Shown here piece after piece: positions 50,191 through 62,620 of a DNA stretch of 64,000 nucleotides (its first letter is position 1; each line of letters opens with the position of its first letter). Source of the stretch: Otis tarda. Taxonomy: Eukaryota > Chordata > Aves > Otidiformes > Otididae. Under the pieces are notes generated by a model that worked only from the letters and a program-made list of their open reading frames with translations, was not told the origin of the DNA and made no database searches. The position numbers and the translations under genes are program-made. Where the stretch lies: the NCBI GenBank assembly GCA_026413225.1, contig CM048557.1, forward strand, positions 47,065,371-47,129,370. The letters are read 5' to 3'.

Positions 50191-52680
50191 GAAATGGACC
50201 AGGTGTCCCAAAAACATTACTGAGAGACTAAGCTACAAAAATATGGTACTGTTGTTTCCATATTTTTGTTCCTCTTTGACTGATGCCTAGCCCGACAGGG
50301 TACAGACCTGAAAGTGTAATAAATGACATGTTTTCCCTATCCTTTTGTTTTTAATTTCCAGGAGATGTTGGTGAATTCTTGATGAAAATTCATTTAGCAC
50401 CTGCCATGGGCTAGATATAGGTTCTGCAAATCCAGTTATTTGCATCTCTGTCAACATATGTCAGTCTTGATTTATACCTCCTCCTGATGTTTTGAGTTCA
50501 ATGGTATGTGTGGTTTTGCCAGTGCAAAACTACTGTGTTCCCTTTCTGTTCTAGTCTGAGGTGCCCACAGAGTTCTGCTGACGCTTGTCAGTGCTATGCA
50601 AGAGTAAAAAGAGAAGGAAATAGAGTTTATGTTAGTGATAGACAGATAACATAAGAAGGTGGAGTAACTTGCACAGATTATACGGAGGTGATAATAGGCA
50701 GGTTACTAAGAAACTTCTAAAGATGCTAGAGGGAAAATCTTTGCTCCCTTGACCTCAATAATAAAAAATTCTGAGTTGACTAGTTTTGGGATTTTACCCA
50801 ACCAGTATGAAAGGACATAAGCAAGTACTCGAGACTTGTGTTTTGGAGTTCAGTTTTTGACAAGTTTGTGTTAAGTGTGAAGGGAATTCACTGTTTCAAA
50901 GTGATGGAGAGAGGACCTGTACTTCTGTGAAGGCCACCTTTATTTCTATAATATGTGATGAACTTGGCCAAAGATGCTCAAATACCTGCAGCTGTTTTGA
51001 CTGCTTTGGTGTCTTAACCTTCTGCTATCTCTGAGCTGCTTTTGGCTGTGTGCCTTCTCCCCAGCCGACAAGGGTGTTCTTGTCTGATTAGGAGAAAAGG
51101 TGTCTGACACGGTTGAATTACTCCTTGTTTGAGACTGTCCTTTGTCCATGATGATTTGCAAGCTCTGGCTGCCCCCTGTTCGTTTCTTTCTCTCCCCTTT
51201 TCGTATATTCTCATCTCTCTCTCGTGTTAATTTCTGTAGAATAAAGTGACTCCAGTGATGCATTTGAGGGCAAAGTTTTGCTAAGAGAGCTTCTCAACTA
51301 GTTAAAACTGGTGCTGGGTTTGAGCTTAGCCAGTATATGGTTTGCTAGTGGAACCTTTTCAGGTCTTTGTGCTGAGAAGCAATGCATTTTTGGTCAGCAG
51401 CTGGATAGGGACACTCTTAAGAAGAGATGATAATTCAGGAGAATGGTTGGAGTTACTTCATGCCAGAAATTTGCCTGAAATCAGTGATAGTTTTTGGAGT
51501 GGATTATTCTGGGCTTGCTCTGCTGTGTGTGAGAAATCACTGAGGTTGGGATTATAGAGGAGCTCACGAGATGTGAACTCCAAAACATTTTTCTGAAGTT
51601 GACACAGTGATGAGATGTGAAAGTTTCACTGGGGCATAGAGCCTGTTACATTGTGTTGGAGGCAGCGTGGATGGTATGGGTAAAGGCGCGGCTGAGACTG
51701 AGCTGGTGTTTCCAGCACTGGTTCTACTGTTGGTCTGGAGCTGTGGATGGGTCACTTTGGGCACTGTTTCCAGTAGCAGTTACTGATTGTGTTTGGACAC
51801 ATTGTGTTTTTGGTCTTCAGCTCTAAAATAGTTTTGAAGCTGTTCCCTGCACACCTCCTCCCACCCCCCGATCTGTTGAGCATCAGCAGTTGTCAGTGAA
51901 GTCAAGACAGGACACAACAAATTAGTGTCAGAAATCACTTGAGCAAGTGGGGATGCACTCGATAGCAGTAGGTATTGTACCTACACGGAGGAGCTGTGTA
52001 AGCCATTTGCAAGGGAGAATCATTTTAAGAGTAAATCTGAGTAGAGGAGACAATCACATTGTCAGTGATTTTTATTGTTATTCCAGTTGATTACTGTTCG
52101 TAATGAGGATGAATTAATGAAGGGAAAATAAGGCACTGTGCTGGTATGCATTGTCCTCTCCGTGTGTATTTCTGGGGTGTCTTGCTTTATATTTCGGTTG
52201 CATGTTCTTTGGAACAAGGACTGTGTTTATATGTTGTTTGTGCGATGCCTGGCATATAGCTGTGTGCCCTGGTAATGACAAAAATAGGAAAGGCGGCTGA
52301 GTGTGTACTGCTGCCATGGGCACAGCCAGGTACATACCGGCTGCCATGGCTTGAGCATCTCTGTAATCAGAGTGCTCAGTTGTTGTCTCTATAATGGGAT
52401 AAAGGCTCTGGGAGGGGAAAGACCTGAGCTGACAGGGTCCTCTCTTTTACCACATCGTTTCTTTAGGGACTTGAGGCACTAAAGTGAGAAATTTAGCACC
52501 TAACTGGTCTACTGTTCCCATGTTTCATTCTCGCTGTCAGCATGGTGCTGGCTGAGAGCCTGGCTGTTCCTCTCACCTTATATTTTCTCCTTGCTGAGCT
52601 TACTCATTTTCTTGGTCCTATTTTAAGGAAGCAGTGGCTTGCAGGGAACATCGGTCCCTCACTCAGAGGCTTTTGCTGTG
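50191..52680. other. Noncoding stretch
   Basis: No gene, named repeat or clear regulatory motif is supported here. Confidence 0.55.
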
Positions 52681-52990
52681 CGTCACCCGTGACAGCTCCA
52701 AGTTGGCAGGCAGAGGGGGAGGGCTTCTCTGCTATGACCTTCAAAATGGCTGACTGCAGCAAGTACGACATATTTCTCCCCTTCCAGTGGCCATTTCCCT
52801 CCCTCCCGTGCTCCCCCTTAACTTACTGAAGTTTGAGAGGCGAGAGCTGAGGCTGCTCCTTGCTGTGGGAGTCTCTGGAGAGCGGCGCTGAGGTGGAACG
52901 GCCGAGCCTGAGCTGGGAGGAAAATGAAGTGAGGGAAAGGAGTCGCAGCCCGCAACGCAGGCGCTGCTGCTGCCGTTTGCTTGCTGGAAA
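52681..52990. promoter_or_regulatory. CpG-enriched, promoter-like patch
   Basis: About 14 CpG occur in 310 bases, among the densest non-LTR patches in the window. Motifs are a GTCAC/GTGAC dyad (52682-52693) with a CRE-like CGTCA, a YY1-like AAAATGGCTG (52744-52753), and a GC/CTG-rich stretch (52880-52980) that ends in a donor-like GAAA|GTAAAT (GT at 52991). A long purine-rich strand follows to about 53165. The pattern would fit a weak CpG promoter and a noncoding first exon on the plus strand. Direction and activity are inferred, and no transcript evidence exists here. Confidence 0.3.
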
Positions 52991-55900
52991 GTAAATAAAG
53001 GAGAAAAACAAGGGCAATTGCTTTGAGAGAGGTTGGGAGGGAGGGAGACAGACAGAGAAAATGAAGAATGGGCAGAGAAGGCAGAATTGAGATAAGGTGG
53101 GAGGGCAGAGAAAGAGTGAAGAAAATGGGAATGAAAAGCAGTATTGGCTCCTTTCTGAGAGACAAGAAATGAGGGTAATTTTCAAGAGCTCTTGCACTGG
53201 CTATCGGGGCAAATCTGTTGTTGTCCTACTTATGCAACAGCCATTTTTTTCCTCTCCCAAAGATGCCCTTTTGATCCTGCATACCTGGGATAAATCCACA
53301 CTAGCAGCCACTTACGATCTCTTACCAGTATGGCCTGCTCATGCAGTGCAGAAGGTTCTGCAGAAATCTTAATGACAACGAGCAGATCCAGTTACGAGGG
53401 TCGAGGACTGATGCTCTGATTTGACTAAGTGGGAAAAGTGTGGCAATTCTATGCCATCACAGTTCAGCCTTTTCTTGATGGTTATTTCCTAGGAGGATTA
53501 GGGAGTTCCGTCTTAAGTCAGCTCCTATCTTTAGTCTGTGTATTATCACTATTTGCTCTACAGCCAAAAAGTATGTTTTCCTTGGAACTGGACTGTGGAG
53601 CCGAAAGAAGCATTTTCCTCTTGTGCATCTAATACCAGCAAAAGGGCAGATGGATGCACACAGGTCAGCTATCTTGTGAGGTGGCTCCCAGGAAAGGGCC
53701 ATAAATTTTCTCTTGCCTATCATGAGCTACCCAGCTGGCTTTGTATTTCTATGTGCTTGGCTCAGCGGGACTTATTTAACCTTTATGCTCCTTTTTTGGA
53801 TGAAGAGCTACCTATGTTGTGATTCTCACTTCCCTGCTGCTGCACTTGCGAGAAGATGGATTGTATCTTAAACTGTTGACTGATGAATTCTGGTTCTTCA
53901 TAAAATGGTCAAATATGAATTGGAGAATAAGTGCACACCTACAATGTCATTTCTACAGGTTAGATCCCATAGGCATTGTTATATTAATTCAAAATATTGG
54001 GCAGACTGCAGGTGTGTCTCAAGAAAATTGATAGTCTTTATAGATATATTATTAATGAGACCTTCAGCACTCTTGAATTTTGTTCCTATATTCTCCACAA
54101 GACTTGCTGTCAGGCTTTAACCAGAAGTAGTCAGTGACTTTGGATATTTAGTTTGGGCTTGATCTTTGGTTCCTCTGTAACTTTAATCCTTTATTTTTTT
54201 GTAAATTATGAGTGCTATGTAAATTCAGTCCCAGCTGTCTTATATTGGATAACTCTAAAACAAAGCATCTAAAGTAAGCATTACACTGGAAAACTTGGTT
54301 GCAGGCACTTTGTGCTTAGTTTCCTTATCTGTTCAGTGAATCGAAGGACTCTTCAGCTGAATTAATTGTCAGATGTCTTAGGAGGACTAGTTAGATTGGG
54401 ATAGGCATAGCTGTTTACTGTTACAATTGGACGCATTTTAGTGTGAGAAGAAGTCTGGACGTGGCTTGTGGAGGGGAAACAAGGCTTTACTCTCGCAAGA
54501 TGGCAGAGAGACTGCAAAAGATCATCAAAGAGTAAAAAAGGCATAGATTTGCTGGTATATAAAGGTCAAGCAAGTGGAAAATAATATTGTGTTACTTTAG
54601 ACTCTTGTGTCTAAAGAACAATCCAAGCAGCACTACCTCTTCCGTCAACAGAACAGGGCCTGTGCCGAGCTAGTGCCTGATAGGAGGCAGGGAATAGACT
54701 TGGTTCCTCTTCTCTCAGTCAATACAGTGGACTTGAGACCCTTCACGTGCGCGTCTCTTTCCTCACTCAGTGGGAATGGCAGCAGAAAGTACATGTCAGC
54801 AAGTCTGTGCTTCTTTCTTCTACATGAGAGTTGCAAGTTAAACTACGTATTATTTTTTAGTTAGGTGTCTCATCTGCTGACAATCAAGGAATCATGGTGG
54901 CCTCTTGGGACTTTTCAGATCTGTATTTTCTACCTGCATGATTCTACGTGGAGCAGCAGTAGTGCTTGTTGGTATAATGAAAATTGGGTTAACGGTTTTT
55001 AAAATCTTTTATTATTTATTTTTTTTCTTGTCAAATTTGTCTGATATACAACTTAAACTTTGGGGTTTTTTTTTTTTTGGTGAAGATTATCTTTAATCAG
55101 GTAATTATGACTTCAGCTCTGTAGCAGCATTGTCTGGATTTCAACTGCTGACTTTGTTGTGTGATCTTCTGTCTCCATAACTGGTGTTCTGAATTATGGC
55201 TGCTTCCCTCTGATACTGAGACATACTGGAGAATTAAAAACATAGTTAGGAAATTTCATGAAAGAATATTGACTTAGAGAACAGACCATGAATAATGCAC
55301 ACATAGAATGATACCAGAGTTAGAGCAGCAGCTGGTAGAAGGCCTGAGAGCAAGTGAGCAAAAAGTGAATTTTGGAGAAAAAAATATTCTTTCTAATGAA
55401 AGGAAATATTGTAAAGTGGGATCAATTACATGGTATTTTGTTTTCTTTTCCTTTTTTTTTTTTATTTCCTGGCACTGCTGCTGTGGGTTAAACTGTCAGT
55501 GAGCAAGGGGGAGCAGGAGGGGAGGGTTTCTGCCTCTCTGAGAGATTTGCTAAGCCTCTTTAATGCATTTATTCCTTTCCTCATGGTCGTTAATGGATTC
55601 ATTATTTGAACAGGGAGATAGGTGCCTAGATGTTCCTCTAGCCAGTTATTCCTTTTTCATCTGGAAGAAAGTGTTTTACTAAAAACCATTCTCTGGTGTA
55701 GGGGGAGGCCTGGGAGAAGCAAGAGACCTGAGCTGGTGCAGGGTGAAGAGTGGAGGGTGAGAAAGGCAGCCGTGGCCCAGCAGATGCACCAATTAGATTT
55801 TCTTTGCTAAGAAGAAAGGCAACCCCTGATAGCTGCTCTGTATTCTTTTTGTGAGAATGGACTTTTTTTCATGACTTGCTTGTCAGATAGAATGACCGGG

Positions 55901-56649
55901 TCTGTGTGTGTGGGGAGAGGCTGAAATTAATTACTGTCAGTAAATGAAGCATATGGAAGCTTGTCTTGATGTTACAGTGGTTGTGAATTAGTGCAGAAAA
56001 ACAATGGAAAAGGAAACAGTGAAACACTGTTTGCATCAGAGCTAGCTGTGTACTGGCTTGTTAATGTCCTGTCCGTCCTTAACCTACTTTGTTCTGTAAT
56101 TAGGAAACCCTCAACATACCTTTGTGTTTTCTCTTTGCTCCCCTTTGGATTCATAAGATAAGGATAGGGCATCACAGTCCAGATCATCTTTGCTGTTTCC
56201 ACTGGCAGTCTCCCATTTGGGTGAGAGGTGCCACAACAATAAATAGCATGATAGAGAATTTGGGGTAAATGCTTCACAGCTGTGCAGAAAGAAAAAATTC
56301 CCAGCAATGTTATGGCATTGATACTATAACATACACTCTCTAAAACCATCTCAGCACCTATTCTGTCTCAAAAGGAAGAAGAAGCTAAATACAGGACAAT
56401 AAAAGCTTAGCTTTCTCCTGTTGGAACAAATGTCTGAGCTGCTGCTGATTTTGGGTAAGTAGAACTGGGGTCTAATGGGACAAAGATTATTAGAGTTCAT
56501 TTCTGAGAGCTGCTTGGCAGCTTTGGGCCAACTGAAATCCTTGGCTACTTTAATGCAAGCTGTATGATCTTAGCACCACTGAAGGCCTGAATGCCTGAAT
56601 GTTAGAAAGAGGTTTAATGCAGGGACAGGTATCCTGGTGAAAGTATAGG
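52991..56649. other. Noncoding stretch
   Basis: It starts with a purine-rich plus strand (GGGAGGGAGGGAGACAGACA and similar) to about 53165, which could adopt triplex structure. T runs lie at about 55063-55078 and 55451-55463. No gene is supported. Confidence 0.55.
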
Positions 56650-57545
56650 GATGTTGCCTGGTTGTGTAGAGATGGAGTCAGGAAGGCCAAGGCACAGCTG
56701 GAGCTGAGCTTGGCAACGGATGCAAGAAATAATAAGAAGGGCTTCTATGAGTATGTCAGCCAGAAAAGGAAGGTGAAAGAAAGTGTACCCCCTGTGATGA
56801 GCAGGACTGGTGAACTGGTAACAATGAATGAGAAGGCTGAGGTACTCAACTTTTTTGCCTCAGTCTTCATTGGTAACCCCTCTTCCCACACCTTTCAAGT
56901 TTATGGACTGCAAGACGGACTGGGAGAGCAGAGTCCCTCCCACTGTAAGAGACCAGGTTTGTGACCATCTGAGGAACCTGAATATACATAAGTCTATGGG
57001 ACCTGACGAGATGCATCCCAGAGTCCTGAGGGAATTGGCTGATGTAGTTGCCAGGCCACTCTCCATGATATTTCAAAAGTCATGCCAGTCAGGTGAAGTC
57101 CCTGCTGACTGGAAAAAGGGAAACATTGCACCCATTTATAAAAAGGGTAGAAAGGAGGATCCTGGGAACTACCAACCTGTCAGCCTCACCCCTATGCTGG
57201 GAAGATCATGGAACAGATCTTCCTGGAAGCTATACTGAGGCAAATGGAGAACAGAAAAGTGATTTGAGACAGCCAGCATGGCTTCACCAAGGGCAAGTCC
57301 TGCCTGACCACCCTAGGGGCCTTCCATGATGGAGTGACTGCATCAGTAGACAAGGGAAGTGCTACGGATGTTGTCTACCTGGACTTCTGTAAGGCCTTTG
57401 ACACGGTCCCCCAGAACATCCTTCTCTCTAAATTGGAGAGGTATGGACTTGATGGGTGGACTGTTCGGTGCATCAGGAATTGGTTGGAATGTCACATCCA
57501 GAGGGTAGTGGTCAACAGCTCAATGTCCAGATGGACATTGCTGCC
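56650..57545 (+). pseudogene. CR1 LINE ORF2 fragment, reverse transcriptase, broken
   Basis: This is a decayed piece of the CR1 retrotransposon polymerase. The linker upstream of the RT domain is read in one frame (about 56650-56890, with KKGFYEYVSQKRK and VLNFFASVF). The frame then shifts to one carrying the RT N-terminal part (about 56890-57200, with [34 protein letters not shown]). It shifts back for the palm region with motif [11 protein letters not shown] (catalytic Asp near 57382). There are two frameshifts and an in-frame TGA at 57265. The catalytic FADD motif, the rest of ORF2 and the CR1 3' end are absent. The copy is 5'-truncated, as is usual, and 3'-truncated, which is less usual. 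It cannot make enzyme. Confidence 0.95.
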
Positions 57546-60420
57546 TCTGCACACACAACCCTCTAGATGAGACAGCAAGGCTGTCCTAGCTGCATGGAGT
57601 GGTGTCCTGGGGGGTGTCGGTGATTCACCTCCCAAGGCGAAGAGGGAGTGTTATTTCTTGTCATTCAAGAGCATCATGTCTGGGGGAAAATTTCCTTCCA
57701 CGTGATCTAAGTGATAGTGGTTAAAACTGCAAGCTCCAAGTGTGTACAGAGGGAGCCTTGTTGTAGTTCACAAGAGAAAACATTAACTAGGGCCATCTAA
57801 TTCCTTACCACTTGGTTACCAGCTCTGCTGCAGCTAGAGGAAGAGAAGCTTCCCTGCTCTGCAGCTATGGTTCCTCATTTCTGCAATGGGGATAATGATA
57901 CTGGCTGACCTGCTGCAGGAGGTGGGAGAATCTATACCAGATTTTGAAGCAAATAAGTGTGCAATATTGTGACTTGTCTGGAAATACTTCATTTGATTCA
58001 AGATGTACAACATTGGACTGCGTATCTTTAGATGATGACTGCTCAGAAATTAAATGGAGTGTGCTACACTGCTGTGAGATGATAAATGCTGGGAATTCAA
58101 CACCGGGTAGGTGAGGACAGGTGGATGAAAGTGGGATAAAGTTGCTGATAAAAGCTATGTTATCTCTGGAAACCTTGGTGGGCAAAAGGTTATCAGAGCA
58201 ATGCACGTGAAAATATTAATCTGTAGTTGGAAGGCAGTAACAGGGGCAAGGGACAGGAAGGGTCCCCCAGTTACAGGCAACTAAACCACAACATGTTTAG
58301 AATAAACTGATGGACAACAGTGTCCTGATCTACTTGCAGTTAGTTTGGGAAGGGACCACTCCTGCAGTACTGGAATTACTTAGTGTCCCAGCTGCTGTCT
58401 CAAGTTCCGCACATGGTTCCTTCCTCAAAGTCCCAGTGCCTTCATGAAAGCCCTGCTTATGCAGCCGTTTGTTTCAGCTGTAAATTCCCATAGCAGGGAT
58501 ATCCTCTTGTACTGTGCTCATGTAAGTTTAAAAACATCTTCATAGAATACCTTTCCTAGAATCTTTACTGCCTTTCCTAGAATCTTTCTGCATTAGCAAC
58601 CTTTAGTCAGGGAATCCCCTCAGTATTTGTTTAAGAATGCAGCAGTTTCTTAATAACGCTTGCTAGCCTTTGATGGTTTATTTGATTTATGGGTTTTGGG
58701 TATTTGTTCTGCCTTAAAATCCCCACTAAGCTGAACTCCGTAGTTAATTGACTTAACCTTTAATATTCCAAACAAATCTTATGCAGTGCAATCCGGATGT
58801 TACATAAATGGTAGTGAAAGCTACTGATTCGAGTGATGCTTCCCAGAATGCACTTTCAAGTGATGTACTTTTGGGAAAAACAGACAAAAGCATTTTGTAC
58901 AGGAAGGCTTGCAAAGGGAAGTGCAGGATGAACAGCATCTACAACTTGATCTGAAGATGCTTTGAGCATCCCAAGTGCTCAGTGTAAATCCAAAAATCCT
59001 TTTCTTTCCACAAAGAGCTTGAGCCAGGCTTCCCCTCTGGGGAAGGATATTCTGAATGCAATGTTTTAACATTTCTTTTCCTAGTAAAAGACCTGAGGTA
59101 GAGAGCTGACATGAGGAAAGGGGTCTTAATGATGCTTTTCATAATCTCTTGAAAGCATTGCTTTTGGTTTTCTTTCACTCTGGGAATGGTGTGCAGCCCC
59201 CTCTTTTCCTATCCACTTCAGCAGACCTGAGGAGCTTGCTTAGGTACAATATCTCTGAAATGTTTGCAAACAAACCCCAAATCACGTGGTCTCACCTAGT
59301 TTCCTGATTTGTTGCCCTTTTTCAGCGGGTGGTTGTCTGAATTCAGAAGTTTTCTGGGCACTTGGCCTGACTCAGTTTTGTATCCAAATTGGTGGAATTC
59401 GCAGCCCTTTTGTTCTGTTTTGAAACTTGGCTGGTGCTGCAGAGTTTTGCTGTGAGTTCTGGAGCCCATGTTGTGTTTTGACTGGAAGGAATTAGTCTGA
59501 TTAAGCTGATTCTTTATTCATGCAAACACACAAAATTGCCACAGCTCCTACCAATCAATTACCAGTTTTTGTTTGTCTGCCCATCACCATTCTGTTAGTG
59601 TGCAAGTGATACAGGCTTTGTCCTTTCCTCCCTCGTGTGTTGCTCCCTGCAGCAGTGCCCGGCTCCTCGGCTTTTGCCCTTGCTTTGCCCAGGTAAAAAA
59701 TGACAGTGGAAGCCCTTTGTCAAGGGAGAGTGGAGCTTCTCTTCTTCCTTTGCTTTGCTTTTCTTGCCTGCTCTCCCTCCAGCCTGTGCAGGCACGTGTA
59801 ATCACACATCCCTGCTACCGTGCTAGTAATTCCGCAGCAGCCACTGGTTTGGTCCAGCAAACTCTTTGTTTTGGAGGCTGTGACCCCTCTCAGATTTGGA
59901 GTTGGATAGTGGTGCCAGATCTCCCAGGGTGTGTTTTTGAAAATGAGCAGAGCCTTGAAAAACCAGCAGCAAAGGCTTTCTCCATTCCCAGCAACGTTTC
60001 ACCTCCCTTCCTCCCCACAGCAAACAAATTGTATTGACAGACAAAAGCAGGATTATGGCGAGGAGATTTGCAAGACAACAGGATTATGAAAGCTAAAACA
60101 AGCAAACATTGAGATTACGTTTGGGACTGGGCAGGATGGAGCTGGGGGAGGAAGGGGACAGCAGTATCTGGGTTGTGGTGCTGGTCTGACGTGATGGTAG
60201 TGAGGCAGCAGGAAAGGGGATTTAAGGTATTTTAGGACAAAAGCAAAGTCATTTCTCCCTGTAAACTCCTGTGGATGAAACCTAGTAGATATGCATTACG
60301 GTGGTCGATTTTGCTTCTCAGGAGTCTAGGAACAAAGAGGTAGGGTGGAGAGAGAAGGGGGAGGCTGGCCTAAACGTGGCAATCCTGACAGCACCCCTGC
60401 TCGCTAGGGCAGGATAGGCA
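57546..60420. other. Noncoding stretch after the CR1 copy
   Basis: Around 57590-57625 GTGGTGTCC...GTCGGTG vaguely resembles the next part of CR1 ORF2, but I cannot follow it further. No gene is supported. The plus frame 59573-60037 (154 codons) has no known domain. A 21-bp tandem duplication lies at 58550-58591. Confidence 0.5.
58550..58591. repeat. 21-bp tandem duplication
   Basis: CCTTTCCTAGAATCTTT occurs at 58550 and again at 58571. The two 21-bp units differ only near their ends. It is probably slippage. Confidence 0.9.
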
Positions 60421-60421
60421 C

Positions 60422-60480
60422 CAGCTGTCAGCTGATCCGAGCTGAGATCAGCTGTGACCTAATTATTGGCCTCTTAAACC
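60422..60480. promoter_or_regulatory. E-box cluster with dyad symmetry
   Basis: Three CAGCTG E-boxes lie at 60422-60427, 60429-60434 and 60449-60454. The last two sit in a 9-bp inverted repeat (CAGCTGATC / GATCAGCTG). CTAATTATTGG, a homeodomain-type site, follows directly. Such grouping is typical of bHLH-regulated (neural or muscle) enhancers. Function is inferred from motifs only. Confidence 0.3.
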
Positions 60481-61010
60481 TGCATTATTCCTTTCATTTT
60501 CCAGCTCATTGACATTGTATAGAGAGAGGGTGAAAGAAGGCAGGAAAAAAAAAGAGTTATTGATAATCCACTTCCTATGTGTCTGCCACTCAGCCAGGGT
60601 CATGGCTGGATGGTCTTCATCAAGGAGAATGAGGGTGGGCTTTTAACCCCTTCTGCTCATCTGTGGGAGGGAAGACAGCTTTGTGCATTTGGGGGAGTGG
60701 AAATTTGAAACAATTTAAAATAAAATATCAATGTGCTCTGGGTCAGAAAGAATTTGTAGTTCTTGTTTCCTCTGAGGAGGGAGGAAATGAGCAGTTGATA
60801 ACCTATGAAAGCAAGGAATGAACAGAAAATGCTCATCACCCCCTTTAGCACACGGGCTAGAGGTAGAGGTTTATAATCCAATTGGCTGGGCAGGCATTAT
60901 GTGTGTGTGTTCTGCAGCAGACAAAGCACTTGTGCTGTAGATGTGTGTTGGCCTTTATAAGGTTGACACGAGTGTATGAGAATGCTTTTCTTGGGCAACA
61001 GGAAGGTACC
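60481..61010. other. Noncoding stretch
   Basis: No gene, named repeat or clear motif is supported. Confidence 0.55.
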
Positions 61011-61100
61011 AACCCAGTTAGTGACCTTGGATACAAATAATGTACCCAGTTAGTGACCTTGGATACCAACCCGGTTAGTGACCTTGGATACAAATAATGT
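61011..61100. repeat. Compound minisatellite, three copies
   Basis: The core ACCC(A/G)GTTAGTGACCTTGGATAC occurs three times, starting at 61012, 61044 and 61069. Copies one and three carry the same AAATAATGT extension and start 57 bp apart. Copy two lacks the extension. This is a higher-order repeat of 57 bp formed by two rounds of local duplication. Confidence 0.9.
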
Positions 61101-61419
61101 ACCCACTCACAACCTTTCAATGTATCTGGCTGCTGGTGAGAGCAGCCTGGCAGCCTTGCTTTACCCATCCAGGATGGGATACCTATTGTTACTACCTGCC
61201 TTGTGAGTAGTTAAAAAAATCAATTGGATTAAATGCAAAAGATCCAGTACTGATGGCTAATATGGTATCAGGCTGGGTGTGTGACGCAGCACGGTGAGCG
61301 CGTAAGAACAGCAAGGCTCTGCTTTCTGGCTACGGCAGTGGGGCCTGCAGAAGGCACTCGCTGTGGCTCTGGCAGGTCAGTGCTGAAAGTAAGAGGTGAG
61401 ACGGTAAGGGATGAACAGA

Positions 61420-61720
61420 CTGTGCAAACTATCAATTTTTCCATACAAATCTACTTTCCCACTGCCAAATCTCTGTGCGTCTTCCTCCAATAACTGATAA
61501 TCCCCACCAATCAAATGACCACCTTGGTGATTAAAGCATCCGTCTCCTGTTCGCTGATTTGTTGCCAACCCAATCTTTCAGGCTTTTAAACCCTCCCGCA
61601 AGGCTTGCTAGTTAGCATATGCTCTCTAAGTCTGCACTTGCCAAGATGCACTGACAAATAAATGATTGTTTGCTGCTTTATTCATCAATATAGGTGCCCT
61701 GCACTTTCTGCTATTTCTGC
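61420..61720. other. AT-rich segment with many homeodomain-like sites
   Basis: It contains ACTATCAATTT, CCAATCAAATG, GTGATTAAAGC, GTTAGCATATGC, AATGATTGTTTGC and TTCATCAATA within 300 bases. It is non-repetitive and non-coding. The texture is that of a conserved developmental enhancer, unproven without comparison. Confidence 0.25.
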
Positions 61721-62080
61721 CATTCAAACCTGCTGCTAAAGAAGGGAGAGTGGGGAAAGTGAGTGAGGAGAACTCCCCTATTGTATTATAGTCTCTAATC
61801 CAGCCAAATTGTTGAGACTGGCTGTAAATTGCTAGGATAATTGACCTTCAGTCTTTTGAAATACACTTTGGGGAGTGAAATACATTTCACTTTTTTTTTT
61901 TTCTTTCCTGTTTGAAGCCTCTTGCAGCCTTTCCAAAGCATCTTCTGACAAATTTTAATCAATAACCGAGTCAGTGGTAAGCCTGAGTCTATCACATCTG
62001 TTACCTTGATGGCAGTGGTACTGGAAGCCCTTATTCCTTTGCTTTTGACATCAAAGCTAGCAGTATAGAAGGGGGGAAAA
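61721..62080. other. Noncoding stretch
   Basis: A T run lies at about 61891-61901. No gene is supported. Confidence 0.5.
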
Positions 62081-62147
62081 AAACCAACCAAACAAACAAA
62101 AAAAAAACCCCCAAAACAAAAAAAAAAAAACCCAAAAAACCCTAAAC
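62081..62147. repeat. A/C-rich low-complexity tract
   Basis: AACCAACCAAACAAACAAAA-type sequence followed by A runs broken by CCC. Related in style to 45277-45389 and 62547-62620. Confidence 0.9.
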
Positions 62148-62546
62148 AGCCCAGAGAGATTAGAGTTAAAGTTAAATTGGGAGAGTTTTAAAAAGTGAGC
62201 ACTTTCAAGCCTGATGAAATTTATTACAGTTATTACTGACTAAATGTTCAGGGCTGTGTGATATGCATGGCAGGCACCTCTGGAGACTCAGCTTTTAGGT
62301 TACAGTTACAGACTGTCAGTCAGGAGTGTGCTGCATGTGCTCAAGGTGCAAATGTTGTCAGGTACTAACTGCCTGAGAGGGAGTCCAGGGCATCAGCATT
62401 TCTTTCTGTCAGTATACACACATTTTTCTTTACTATGGCCCTTTCTGTGTTATTTCTGTGGTGTCTGTTGCCTATTGCTCTTAATGAAAGGCATAAATCT
62501 CTTGTTAAAGTGGCCTGCATAACTAAGAGCTCCTAACAGAAATTTA

Positions 62547-62620
62547 AAAAAAAAAAAAACAACAAAAACCAACCAAAAAAACCCAACCAACCAAACAAAA
62601 AACAAACAAACAAACAAAAA
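62547..62620. repeat. A/C-rich tract with (CAAA)n
   Basis: A run, then CAACAAAAACCAACC and a CAAA tetranucleotide repeat. Confidence 0.9.

Noticed and set aside
59573-60037. 154-codon plus-strand frame as a gene
   Set aside because: Serine/cysteine/proline-rich with no domain, overlapped by open minus-strand frames. Looks like chance.
62130-62147. Telomere-like CCCTAAA
   Set aside because: A single unit in an A/C-rich tract, with no TTAGGG-type array.
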